From the NCBI GenBank assembly GCA_017609405.1, contig JAFCDZ010000003.1, forward strand, positions 1 through 50,273: a DNA stretch of 50,273 bases, written 5' to 3'. The position numbers and the translations under genes are program-made. The DNA comes from Candidatus Pacearchaeota archaeon (GTDB taxonomy: Archaea; Nanobdellota; Nanobdellia; Pacearchaeales; GW2011-AR1). Shown here piece by piece: positions 1 through 9,101 of the stretch. The notes beneath the pieces are model-generated. The model saw only the letters and a list, made by a program, of their open reading frames with translations, ran no database searches and was not told where the DNA came from. Position 1 is the first letter of the stretch. Every line of letters starts with the position of its first letter.

Positions 1-111
1 ACTCTCAGAATCTTTGGCAATTGTCTTTAAAACTTCTTTCATATTAAGAGATTTAACTCTCTTGTTGTCTACAATCTTACCTTCTCTTAAGATTTGGTTA
101 AAGTCAGTCAT
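1..111 (-). CDS. N-terminal part of an uncharacterised protein (truncated by window edge), downstream of and overlapping a small RHH-like antitoxin candidate
   Basis: Minus-strand frame MTDFNQILREGKIVDNKRVKSLNMKEVLKTIAKDSES..., start overlaps the upstream stop (ATGACTGA). Confidence 0.45.
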   Translation of the reverse strand, partial: MTDFNQILREGKIVDNKRVKSLNMKEVLKTIAKDSES

Positions 112-241
112 TTTTCTCTAACTCCTTTTTCATGAAATCTTCAACTTTTCGTGAGAGAATTATATGGCGTTCTTCACAGTATCTTTTATATTTTTCGTAA
201 ACTTCCTCATCCAAACTTAAGGCAACTGTTTTTCTACCCAT
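104..241 (-). CDS. small ribbon-helix-helix-like protein, possible antitoxin (45 aa)
   Basis: Unlisted small ORF MGRKTVALSLDEEVYEKYKRYCEERHIILSRKVEDFMKKELEKND; short beta strand plus two helices typical of RHH; translationally coupled to the next ORF. Confidence 0.55.
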   Translation of the reverse strand: MGRKTVALSLDEEVYEKYKRYCEERHIILSRKVEDFMKKELEKND

Positions 242-447
242 ATGTATCCATATAGATTCATATATTTATAAATCTTACGCACACTTGTCCAGTAGATAGT
301 GGAAATACTCTTTTTTTATAATTTCCCGCCCACGCCTCGCTTCTGTTTCTTTTTCAGAGAAAGAAGCAAAAATAAAAGCCCTATTCTTTGATATTTTTCT
401 CATTCCAACCATAAACTTTATATATTTATATTTATCAATATATTAAT

Positions 448-711
448 ATGAGGGAATCTCTAAAGATATTCAAGGCATTATGTGATGAGACAAGATTAAA
501 AATAGTTGAATTTCTTCTTAATGGAGAAAAGTGTGTTTGTGAAATTGTTCCGCTTACAGGAAGAACTCAATCAACAGTATCAGTTCATTTATCAAAGCTT
601 GAAAACTTGGGAATTGTTGAGTCAAGAAAAGAAGGAAAAAGCGTTTATTATAAAATTAAAAATAAAAAAGTTAGAAAAATACTCAGAATACTAAACGATA
701 AAATGAATTAA
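448..711 (+). CDS. ArsR-family HTH regulator with CVC metal-binding-like motif
   Basis: LCDETRLKIVEFLL...EKCVCEIV...STVSVHLSKLENLGIVESRKEGKSVYYKI. Confidence 0.85.
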   Translation: MRESLKIFKALCDETRLKIVEFLLNGEKCVCEIVPLTGRTQSTVSVHLSKLENLGIVESRKEGKSVYYKIKNKKVRKILRILNDKMN

Positions 712-748
712 AGATAATCAAAAATCTAAAATATTATCGGAGGATATC

Positions 749-1789
749 ATGTTGAGAGATGTAGAGTGTAAATGTCAAATCATTAAGAACTTTACACCAT
801 CTTGGTTTGCAAGTGTCATGGGAACAGGAATACTGGCTATTACTAGCTTATTCTATGCCCAGTATGTTCCTTTTCTGAAAAATTTATCTTACCTATTATT
901 TTACTTTAATATTATTCTTTTCTTTACTTTATTAATCCCATGGGGTCTTAGATGGTTATTCTTTAGAAAAGAAGCATTAAGAGATTTGGAGCATCCTGTG
1001 CTCTCAAACTTCTATGCCACAATAGCAATAGGTATGCTTGTTTTAGCAGCAGATTTTATTGTAATCGGCAGAAATATGGAGATAGGAAAGGTATTCTGGT
1101 TTATCGGGACACTTTTCACGATATTCTTCAGCATACTAACACCATACTTAATGTTTAGGGGTGAGCATATTAAACTCGATCATATAAACCCTGCATGGTT
1201 TATTCCTCCAGTTGGGCTTATTGTAATTCCTATTGCAGGAAGTTTAATTATCCCACATGTTTCAGGAATGGTGCAAGAGTTTGTTATATTCCTCAACTAT
1301 TTTGGGTGGGGTGCTGGCTTTTTCATTTATCTTGCTCTATTGGCAATATCAATGTATCGCTTTATTCTTCATCATCCTCTACCAAACACCCTTGCACCAA
1401 CTATCTGGATAAATCTTGGACCTATCGGAGCGGGAACTGTTGCATTGGTTAATCTAATCAAAAATTCATCTTTTATAGTAGTTAAGGAACCTTTCTTTGT
1501 ATTTGGATTTCTATTCTGGGGATTTGGTATCTGGTGGGTTGTAATGGCAATTATATTGACTTTATACTACATCAAAAGGCTGAGTCTTCCCTATGCAATG
1601 TCCTGGTGGGCTTTTACATTTCCTCTTGGAGCATATGTGGCTGCAAGTCATACAATTTCCTCATTATTTAAAATTCAACTAATAGATTACATTGGTTTTT
1701 CCTTATATTGGCTCTTAGTTATTTTCTGGCTGATTACTTTTATAAAAACTTTTATACACGCATATCATGGGACATTGTTTAAGAATTAA
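749..1789 (+). CDS. TDT-family transporter (tellurite resistance TehA / C4-dicarboxylate / sulfite exporter-like)
   Basis: Multi-TM protein beginning FTPSWFASVMGTGILAI, HINPAWFIPPVGLIVIPIAG; typical TDT motifs. Confidence 0.85.
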   Translation: MLRDVECKCQIIKNFTPSWFASVMGTGILAITSLFYAQYVPFLKNLSYLLFYFNIILFFTLLIPWGLRWLFFRKEALRDLEHPVLSNFYATIAIGMLVLAADFIVIGRNMEIGKVFWFIGTLFTIFFSILTPYLMFRGEHIKLDHINPAWFIPPVGLIVIPIAGSLIIPHVSGMVQEFVIFLNYFGWGAGFFIYLALLAISMYRFILHHPLPNTLAPTIWINLGPIGAGTVALVNLIKNSSFIVVKEPFFVFGFLFWGFGIWWVVMAIILTLYYIKRLSLPYAMSWWAFTFPLGAYVAASHTISSLFKIQLIDYIGFSLYWLLVIFWLITFIKTFIHAYHGTLFKN

Positions 1790-1850
1790 TGGTTATGAAG
1801 ATGTTTAAAAATCTGTGATAATATACCTCAAATTAGGATAAGTTTAGAGA

Positions 1851-2204
1851 ATGAAGATAGCATTTGCAAGTGAAGAAAATAAAGGAATTGAAAGCATGTT
1901 AGCACATCATTTTGGAAGATGCCCCTACTATGTTTTTGTTGAAACAGAAAATAAAAAAATAATTTCTATTGATACTAAAGAAAATCCCTTTTTTAATCAA
2001 CATAAGCCTGGAGAAATCCCCCAGTTTATAGCAGAAGAAAAAACAGATACTATAATTGCTGGTGGAATGGGCCCTAAAGCTATTGAATGGTTTGAAAAAT
2101 TAGGAGTAAAAGCAATAACTACCCCTCCAAAAAAAGTAAAAGACATTTTAACAGATTATTTTGCGGGTAAATTAGTTGGAGCAGAATCCTGTAATGTTAG
2201 ATAA
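1851..2204 (+). CDS. dinitrogenase iron-molybdenum cofactor biosynthesis (NifX/NafY-like) domain protein
   Basis: MKIAFASEENKGIESMLAHHFGRCPYYVFVETE...DTIIAGGMGPKAIEWFEKLGVKAITT. Confidence 0.85.
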   Translation: MKIAFASEENKGIESMLAHHFGRCPYYVFVETENKKIISIDTKENPFFNQHKPGEIPQFIAEEKTDTIIAGGMGPKAIEWFEKLGVKAITTPPKKVKDILTDYFAGKLVGAESCNVR

Positions 2205-2279
2205 TGTTTTAGATGGAACTGGTTTGATAGATTTGATATAAAAATAGGAAGTAAAAAATAAAGAACAATTAAAACAGAT

Positions 2280-2789
2280 TTATTTTTTATGTAATTCTAA
2301 TAGTTTTCTTGAAGCTTCTTTTAGAACTTTATTAACTTTTTTTGAATTTTTTTTATCCTGTGCAACTTTAAAAAATACTGCCCTAAATTCAATTAGACTT
2401 TCGTAATTCTCCTTAAATGGAAAATTTCCTTTTTCAAAACCTTTTAAGAAATCTATAATATGTTTTAATTCTTCTTTATCTTCACCTATAGTTTCAAGAA
2501 ATTTTATTCCTTCAATAAGATTCTTTAATATTTCTCCTTTTTTTTCTTTTATCTTTTCATAAACTTTTTTTCCTTTATAAGTTATAGAATAAATTTTTTT
2601 ATTTTTGTTTTTTTTACAAGTTACTAATCCCTTTTTTAATAAATCATTCATTAAAGGATATATCGAGCCTGGAGACGGTTTCCAAAATCCTGTTTGACTT
2701 TCGATTTCTTTTATTAACCCTTGCCCGGTGAGACTCTTTTCACCAAGAATTTTTAATACAATTACTTTTAAACCCCCTTTAATTTCCAT
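2280..2789 (-). CDS. PadR-family transcriptional regulator
   Basis: LKVIVLKILGEKSLTGQGLIKEIESQTGFWKPSPGSIYPLMNDLLKKGLV; ATG at 2789 preferred over the GTG at 2804. Confidence 0.85.
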   Translation of the reverse strand: MEIKGGLKVIVLKILGEKSLTGQGLIKEIESQTGFWKPSPGSIYPLMNDLLKKGLVTCKKNKNKKIYSITYKGKKVYEKIKEKKGEILKNLIEGIKFLETIGEDKEELKHIIDFLKGFEKGNFPFKENYESLIEFRAVFFKVAQDKKNSKKVNKVLKEASRKLLELHKK

Positions 2790-2795
2790 ATTTAT

Positions 2796-2809
2796 TATTA
2801 GCACCGATA
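2796..2809 (-). promoter_or_regulatory. imperfect palindrome TATCGGTGCTAATA upstream of padR; candidate PadR operator
   Basis: Matches the perfect palindrome at 4063-4076 in one half-site and flank (ACTATCGG); lies between an AT-rich TATA-like stretch and the ATG. Confidence 0.5.
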
Positions 2810-2813
2810 GTTT

Positions 2814-4058
2814 TTAAATTCTTTTAAATTTTTTTATTTTTCTATTTTTATAAATTAATAATGATATTAGGATAATAAGAATTCCTGTAATAATTAAACT
2901 GCCAATTTTTAAGAAATCCTCTGTAATTTTTTTAGATTCATGGACCTTGATAGGAATTGTTTCATCTGAAATTAGCACATTTTCATCATAGACTGTTCTT
3001 ATTTGAATATCTAATAAATAATTTGTTGGAATCGCATCTTTATCCACATTAAATTTAAGAATAGCTGTTCCGGTTTCTTTAGGTTTAAGAGTTCCTATAT
3101 AGTTTGTTTTTTCCTCAAATTCAAACGGCTGATCTGATTTTTCAAATACTTTAATTGAAGTATCTTTTCCTTCTTTTTCACCAATATTTTTAAGCCTAAT
3201 TTTTAGAACAACTGAATCTCCTTGCGCAACTTCTGTTGGTTCTGTTTTAATATCATTAATTAGGAACTGAGGAATGCCATAAACAGGCAAATCAATTTCT
3301 AAATCTTTTGTTTTTTTATCAACTCCTTTTTTATAGTCTAAATGAATTTTTGCATTATATAAATCAGGTTTAAGTATTTTTTCAGTATCAATATAAAAAA
3401 ACGCTTCTTTGGTTCCTCCTGCTTTGATTGTTCCAAGATTTGCAATGTCTGAATAAGAATTAGAAGGTGAAAATCCCGGTGGTAATTCTAATTTAGCTTT
3501 TACATATTTTGCATCGACATCTCCCGTATTTTGAATTTCTACTGTTAGTTTTATATCTTTCATATCTGGTAAGATTGTAGTAGGATCACTTTGTAAATTT
3601 CCGATAATAAATTCTGCTTTATCAGATTTAACTTCTATTTTAAATTCATCTTTGTAATCCTCTTTGTTATCTTTAATTTTAAACTTCATTTTGTAATCAT
3701 CTGAATCAGCATCTTCATCTATTTCAACTCTAAAATTCTTCGTGGCACTTTCCCCTATGTTTAATTCTTCAATATTCCAATCATCATCCCCCACAAGTTT
3801 AAAAGGATACTCTTCATCAAATTTGAATCTCACATTTTCTTTATTTTCATTATCTTCATTTGTTATTGTAACAGTTAAGGTAAATCTTTCCCCTGCAATT
3901 ATATCATCCTCATTATAAGCGTATTCTATATCATATTCGCCAAGATTAACAAAATTAGATCTTGCACCGACTACATTTACACCATTAAGCAAGATAATTC
4001 CGAATAGAAAAACTGTTAAGACTAATTTTATTTCATATTTATTTATTTTGTATTCCAT
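2814..4058 (-). CDS. membrane-anchored COG1361/CARDB-like surface protein
   Basis: N-terminal hydrophobic segment, repeated Ig/CARDB-like strands (EVAQGDSVVLKIRLKNIGEKEGKD), C-terminal TM followed by basic tail. Confidence 0.75.
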   Translation of the reverse strand: MEYKINKYEIKLVLTVFLFGIILLNGVNVVGARSNFVNLGEYDIEYAYNEDDIIAGERFTLTVTITNEDNENKENVRFKFDEEYPFKLVGDDDWNIEELNIGESATKNFRVEIDEDADSDDYKMKFKIKDNKEDYKDEFKIEVKSDKAEFIIGNLQSDPTTILPDMKDIKLTVEIQNTGDVDAKYVKAKLELPPGFSPSNSYSDIANLGTIKAGGTKEAFFYIDTEKILKPDLYNAKIHLDYKKGVDKKTKDLEIDLPVYGIPQFLINDIKTEPTEVAQGDSVVLKIRLKNIGEKEGKDTSIKVFEKSDQPFEFEEKTNYIGTLKPKETGTAILKFNVDKDAIPTNYLLDIQIRTVYDENVLISDETIPIKVHESKKITEDFLKIGSLIITGILIILISLLIYKNRKIKKFKRI

Positions 4059-4062
4059 ACAT

Positions 4063-4076
4063 TATCGGTTCCGATA
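4063..4076. promoter_or_regulatory. perfect palindrome TATCGGTTCCGATA; candidate PadR operator
   Basis: 6-bp arms with 2-nt centre, 5 nt upstream of the 4058 start codon; TATA-like tttataaata adjacent at about 4079-4090. Confidence 0.6.
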
Positions 4077-4130
4077 GTTATTTATAAATATTTCTCTACT
4101 CTAAAATATAGATTTAAAATAAAAACAGGT

Positions 4131-4385
4131 TTATTTTTTTCTTAATTGTTTTGCTTCTTTCTTTGCTTTTTCTTTTAACCTTTTGTTAGCTTCGTTTTCT
4201 ACTTCTTTTAGGCTAACTAATCCTTTAACTAAAGCTTCCCTTGCTATATCAGAAATTTTTATTAAAGAATCCTTTGTTACGTCTATTGAAGTGTTTCTTG
4301 CTACCACTGCTTTTTTCATCAGATGATAAACCGGTTCTGGAACTTCAAAAGTTATTTTCTTTTTCTTTATCTTTGTTTTTTTCAT
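4131..4385 (-). CDS. small basic hypothetical protein
   Basis: ORF MKKTKIKKKKITFEVPEPVYHLMKKAVVARN...; internal ATG at 4385 is the likely start. Confidence 0.5.
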   Translation of the reverse strand: MKKTKIKKKKITFEVPEPVYHLMKKAVVARNTSIDVTKDSLIKISDIAREALVKGLVSLKEVENEANKRLKEKAKKEAKQLRKK

Positions 4386-4530
4386 GTTCTTATTCTCCTT
4401 TTTACTTATTATCTTAAAATAAGACAATAAGAGTTTATAAATCTTTCTATTTAATAGTGTTGTTTGGAAAAATATCTATTTTAAAAATTAAAAAAGAAAA
4501 TAAAAAAGAAAATAAAAAATTTAAGAAAAA

Positions 4531-4656
4531 TTAAATTTTTTCTTCTTTATGTAACCACCAAAGCACCCCACCAATAATTACTACAACTGCTACGATTACC
4601 CCTCCTATGACATAAGGGTTGGTTAAACTTATCCCTGCTATCTCGGGTACTGCCAT
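4531..4656 (-). CDS. 41-aa single-pass membrane peptide, unlisted small ORF
   Basis: MAVPEIAGISLTNPYVIGGVIVAVVVIIGGVLWWLHKEEKI*; AGGAGG Shine-Dalgarno-like sequence just upstream; starts 2 nt after the stop of the upstream regulator gene. Confidence 0.7.
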   Translation of the reverse strand: MAVPEIAGISLTNPYVIGGVIVAVVVIIGGVLWWLHKEEKI

Positions 4657-4657
4657 T

Positions 4658-5179
4658 TTATTTATTTCCTCCTTTCAATTTTGTTGAATATTCTCTAGCG
4701 ATTTTTCTAAGATTTTCTATATTTAGTGAAGCCACACTTTCCATAGTTTTTGAAAACACTAAAATTCCTTTATCTAATTTTTTATATTCATTTATCATTC
4801 TATGAATATTTTTTTTGATAGCAGCATCTTCTATTTTATTTAAATTTTTAGACAAAGATTCAATTAAGGGTTTAATCTCAGTCTCAAGAAAATTCTTTAT
4901 TATTTTATTAAACCCTTTAATTAAAGAAGCATTTGTGGAATAATAGAATTCTTTGCCTTTTTTAATCGTAAAAATCATATTTAACTCTTTTAGTTTTTTT
5001 AAACTTCTACTAACAAGCCCTCTGCTGTATTGTGTGCCTTTTTCTATCTCTTTTTGTGTTATAGGTTTTGATTTAAATAACAAAAACCCCCATACCTTTC
5101 CGACAGGTTCTCCTATCCCCCATTGTTTGGATATTTTTCCAAATGAAGATAATATCTTTTTTATACTCTTTTCATTCAT
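4658..5179 (-). CDS. GbsR/MarR-type transcriptional regulator
   Basis: GKISKQWGIGEPVGKVWGFLLFKSKPITQKEIEKGTQYSRGLVSRSLKKL; overlaps the upstream radical SAM gene. Confidence 0.75.
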   Translation of the reverse strand: MNEKSIKKILSSFGKISKQWGIGEPVGKVWGFLLFKSKPITQKEIEKGTQYSRGLVSRSLKKLKELNMIFTIKKGKEFYYSTNASLIKGFNKIIKNFLETEIKPLIESLSKNLNKIEDAAIKKNIHRMINEYKKLDKGILVFSKTMESVASLNIENLRKIAREYSTKLKGGNK

Positions 5180-6611
5180 CTTTTTCCTCCAAATACTCTT
5201 TTTTCCAAATTGGTTCTGTTTTCTTGTTTAGTTCTTCATCGAATTCTTTTAATGTTCTATTATACTCTTCAGATTCTAATGCCTGTTTTGCATGCTCATC
5301 TTCTGGCTTACTGTTTTTAGTAAGAATCTTGTCTCTAAAATCAATCCAATGGTCTCTAATAGAACAAGGCATCAACCAATTTTTAGGTTTTTTTGTATTA
5401 TTTAATCCATATTCCTGTTGCCACTTTCTTCCTCTAACAAACAGTTCAGAAAATAGAGCATCAGCCAATTTTTTATTTTGCTTATATAATTCCTTAATAT
5501 TGTCCTCATAATATGGAACAAAAACACAGGGCATAATATTCCCATTCCAATCAATATATAGGTAACCTCCATTCCTGCCATAAGCAATACATCCATTTGA
5601 TAAAACTCCAGAATTCCAAAAATCAGCAATGCAATATTTTTTTTCTTTTAATAAATATTCCCATTTTCTATAAAGTTTCACTCTTTGTTCAGCAGTTATC
5701 ATCAATTCTTCTGCATCTTTTGCTTGTCCTATTGGCATTAATTGAAACATCCACATATAACTTGCTCCCAATTCCTGAAAAATAAAATCATAAAATTTAT
5801 CGTCTAAGAGAATATCAATATTTTTTTTAGTTACTGTAATTGAGGCTCCAAATGGAACACCAACTTCTTTTAAATTATCTGCTGCTTCTAAAATTTTTTT
5901 AAAAATTCCTTTTCCCCTTCTTTCATCTGTTTCTTTTTCAAAACCTTCTATTGAAATTGCAGGAGTAACATTTCCTAATTCTGACAATTTCTTAGCATTT
6001 TCTTTATTTATCAAGGTTCCATTAGTATAAACAAGAAAAAACATTTCATCATATTTTTTCCAAATATCAAATAAAGTTTTTCCATTATCTTTATACATAA
6101 AAGGTTCTCCTCCAGAGATAGTCATAAATCTGTTACTCCATTCATTATAAACTTCATCACATATTTTATCTACAATTTCATAAGAAAGGGCAGGAGCATT
6201 AATTGTTGAAGAGGCATAACATCCTATACAATGTAAATTACATTTTTGAGTTGGAGATAAAACTATAAATGAAGGAGGAAGTACACCATATTTTTCTTTA
6301 AATTTTTTGCCTAAATCTCTTTGTATAAAACCATATTTTACAAGAGTATTGATTACTCTTTCTGCAACTTTTTTAGAAATATTGCCTTTATCAAGATTGT
6401 TTAATGTACTATAAAGCATAGCCATCATATATTCATATTTTTTTTCTTGAACTTGCTTTGGAAAATTTTTATTATTTTCAACTAAATCAGAGTGAAATTT
6501 TTTTTCAAATTGTTTTAAAAATTGATTTCTTATTATTGGAGGAGAAAAAACTATTTTTTTTATTAAAAAAGTATACATTCTCTCTTTTGTTTTATTGATT
6601 TGTTCTTTCAT
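5172..6611 (-). CDS. radical SAM protein with SPASM-like C-terminal cysteines
   Basis: CNLHCIGCY (CxxxCxxC), TISGGEPFMY, SNGCIAYG...IMPCVFVPY...MPCSIRD. Confidence 0.85.
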   Translation of the reverse strand: MKEQINKTKERMYTFLIKKIVFSPPIIRNQFLKQFEKKFHSDLVENNKNFPKQVQEKKYEYMMAMLYSTLNNLDKGNISKKVAERVINTLVKYGFIQRDLGKKFKEKYGVLPPSFIVLSPTQKCNLHCIGCYASSTINAPALSYEIVDKICDEVYNEWSNRFMTISGGEPFMYKDNGKTLFDIWKKYDEMFFLVYTNGTLINKENAKKLSELGNVTPAISIEGFEKETDERRGKGIFKKILEAADNLKEVGVPFGASITVTKKNIDILLDDKFYDFIFQELGASYMWMFQLMPIGQAKDAEELMITAEQRVKLYRKWEYLLKEKKYCIADFWNSGVLSNGCIAYGRNGGYLYIDWNGNIMPCVFVPYYEDNIKELYKQNKKLADALFSELFVRGRKWQQEYGLNNTKKPKNWLMPCSIRDHWIDFRDKILTKNSKPEDEHAKQALESEEYNRTLKEFDEELNKKTEPIWKKEYLEEKDE

Positions 6612-6705
6612 TTTACTTTTTACTAAAATGTAAAAAGACTATTTAAATTTTTTTATTTTTTACTTTTTTAAGAACTCTTTTATATTCTTTTTTCTTAAAG
6701 ATATT

Positions 6706-7433
6706 ATGAAAAAGCTTATGTATATTTCATTGCTGTTAGGGTTTGTTTTTTTATTTTTATCAATTGATATAACTTTTACAGGAGCAGTTATTGGAACAAG
6801 AATAAAAATTGAGAAGAATGCTCTTTTTATTTTTAGTTTAATCTTTTTTATGGTTTCGCTCATTTTATTTATTAGTGAGAAATCTCTTGAATCTTTGGTT
6901 ATACCAACAGGAACTTTAAAGGCTGATAGAAAAAGAGTTGAAACAGTTATGAGGAGTTATGCAAGAACAAAAGATAAGCCTTATATTCTTATTACTGGGA
7001 AATTCAAAGGGGCAATAGGGGGAGGCCAGAAAAAGAATCTCAACAATATTCAATTTATAAAGAATTAAGAAAGCATTATGGATTACAGCCTAAGGCTCTA
7101 ATTATTGAAGGAAAGTCCAGAGATACCTTAGAAAATTTTCTATACTCAATAAGAAAGCTTAAAAAAAGAGGTGTTAAGCATATGAAAATCGCAACAAATC
7201 CAACACATTATTGGAGATTTAAATTATTTGAAAGAGAGGCAAAAAGAGAGGGGCTTATTGATGATTCTTTTGAAATTGAACCAATTTATACTCCTGAAAC
7301 ATTTAAAGAATTTATTTACGGTGTTTTGGCGTATATTAAGGATTATATTAGAGTAAAATCTGCTGGTTCTTTGGAAAAAGCAGAAAAACAAAAAAGCAGT
7401 AGTTTTGGAAATTTCCTGAAAAATGTTAAATAA
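6706..7433 (+). pseudogene. DUF218/YdcF-like membrane protein split by a frameshift
   Basis: 6706-7068 frame (TM-TM-KPYILITGKFKGAIGGG) continues in a different frame from about 7020: GGRPEKESQQYSIYKELRKHYGLQPKALIIEGKSRDTLENFLYSIRKLKKRGVKHMKIATNPTHYWRF; one added base in the G5 run 7018-7022 restores a single ORF. Confidence 0.65.
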
Positions 7434-7543
7434 TTCTGAAAGGAAAAAGTAAAATGTAAAGACTTTTTTAAAAAGAAATATCTCTCTTTATTTAAAGAAC
7501 TCATAAAACAAACATTTTTTAATGCATATGTCTATTATATTTT

Positions 7544-9070
7544 ATGGCAAGTGTGGAGCAAATTATTGGAAAGGTTAACCCCCTTCTTTATGCTGAGAAT
7601 GGGAAGGAATTGTTGAAGAAATATGGCTCTCCTGAAAAAATTCCTGCTTCAGAGATAAAACCAAAATTGCTAAATATCAAGACTGATGAAGGAGATATTG
7701 ACCTCACATATTATTTTGGAAAAGATAGTAATGACCCTGTATCTGAGCATAAACTTGTTTATCAATCTACTGCTGAAGCAATTGAATCAATTTACTTTTT
7801 TATCTTAGATTTACTTCAAGAGGGAGGGTATTCTATTGAAAAGCTTATTGATAATTTTACCTCTACACCAGGGGGCTCACATTTTTCTGAGGTGGGATTA
7901 AAATCTGCAAGGCTTCAAGAAGAAGCGTCTAAGATAATGGGAAATATTAATGTTGTTGTCAAAAGTATCCTGAATATTGTTTATGATTTAAAAGAATTTA
8001 AGATGAGACTACAAGCTTATGATAACCTTCGTTCAAAAGATCCAGAGGTAAGAAAATCTGCTTTACTCTCTTTAAAACAAATTTGGTTAGATAAAGTAGA
8101 TATTCAAAAAGGAAATACCTCTATAAAGATGATGACTTTTGGACAAGGAGGATTTACAACCCTTCTTGATGCTTTTTTAGTTGTTGAGAATGAACATGAT
8201 GTTTCAAAACTTGACTTAAATGATAGGGTAAAAAGGGTTTTATATTCGAGGATTGCTGAGTTTAATATTTGGTTGAAAGAATCTGAGGCAGAGCTTAGAA
8301 AGAGATATGCTCTACAGAAAAGTTATTTGAAAAGCCAGATGAGTAGCTTAAAATTATATATACGATGGGTTAGACCGTATTTAAAAACAATAAATCAACT
8401 TGAGATGAAAGATAGAAAAAGAGATGCTTCATTAATTAATGTTTTTAATACTGTTGTTTTTGAGATTGTTTTATTAGGTAAGAAAAGTGTGAGTATTGAA
8501 AGTGGTATTGCTGAAGGTTTCCTTCCAACATCTTTCTCAAAGATTAAACCAAGAAGAAAATATTATTCTTGTATTCTTGTTAGTTTTAATTTTAGAGGGA
8601 TTCCGAGACAAGGAGCCCCTTTTGTTGGTCGCTCAGAGGTGACTTTTAAAGGATATGCGTTGAATGAAGACGAATTGAAAAAATTGGATGAAGAATTGGA
8701 AAAAGATGACCTTAATGAGGCTTTTAAATTAGTTGAGGAGGCAACTAATGAGAGTATAGAAGCTCTTTTAGAAGAAGTTAAATCTTTTTTAGATGAGAAA
8801 GATGAGAACAATGATTCTGGAAGTTCTGAATCTAATAAAAAGAAGAAAGTTTCTGATGAAGTTTTCAGCCCATTTAAGGGTCTTGTTGAACCTTTTAAAG
8901 GTTTGAAGATTAAAAAAGAAAGTTCTTCAGATAAGACAAAAAATTATCTTGAGGAAGAGTGGTATGAGAAAGAATATCTTCGTCCAATGGCTGCAAATAG
9001 CGCTGTTATGATGGCTTTTAAATTCTTTGAAATTTATAAAAAAGCTCATGGAATGCCTGCATATCCATAA
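7544..9070 (+). CDS. conserved hypothetical protein (508 aa)
   Basis: Long ORF with good coding character; no family recognised. Confidence 0.7.
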   Translation: MASVEQIIGKVNPLLYAENGKELLKKYGSPEKIPASEIKPKLLNIKTDEGDIDLTYYFGKDSNDPVSEHKLVYQSTAEAIESIYFFILDLLQEGGYSIEKLIDNFTSTPGGSHFSEVGLKSARLQEEASKIMGNINVVVKSILNIVYDLKEFKMRLQAYDNLRSKDPEVRKSALLSLKQIWLDKVDIQKGNTSIKMMTFGQGGFTTLLDAFLVVENEHDVSKLDLNDRVKRVLYSRIAEFNIWLKESEAELRKRYALQKSYLKSQMSSLKLYIRWVRPYLKTINQLEMKDRKRDASLINVFNTVVFEIVLLGKKSVSIESGIAEGFLPTSFSKIKPRRKYYSCILVSFNFRGIPRQGAPFVGRSEVTFKGYALNEDELKKLDEELEKDDLNEAFKLVEEATNESIEALLEEVKSFLDEKDENNDSGSSESNKKKKVSDEVFSPFKGLVEPFKGLKIKKESSSDKTKNYLEEEWYEKEYLRPMAANSAVMMAFKFFEIYKKAHGMPAYP

Positions 9071-9101
9071 AGAATAAATATCTCTTTTTCTTATTAATAA
9101 T

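Noticed and set aside
6660-6863. 67-aa minus-strand ORF
   Set aside because: Antisense to the TM region of the DUF218-like gene.
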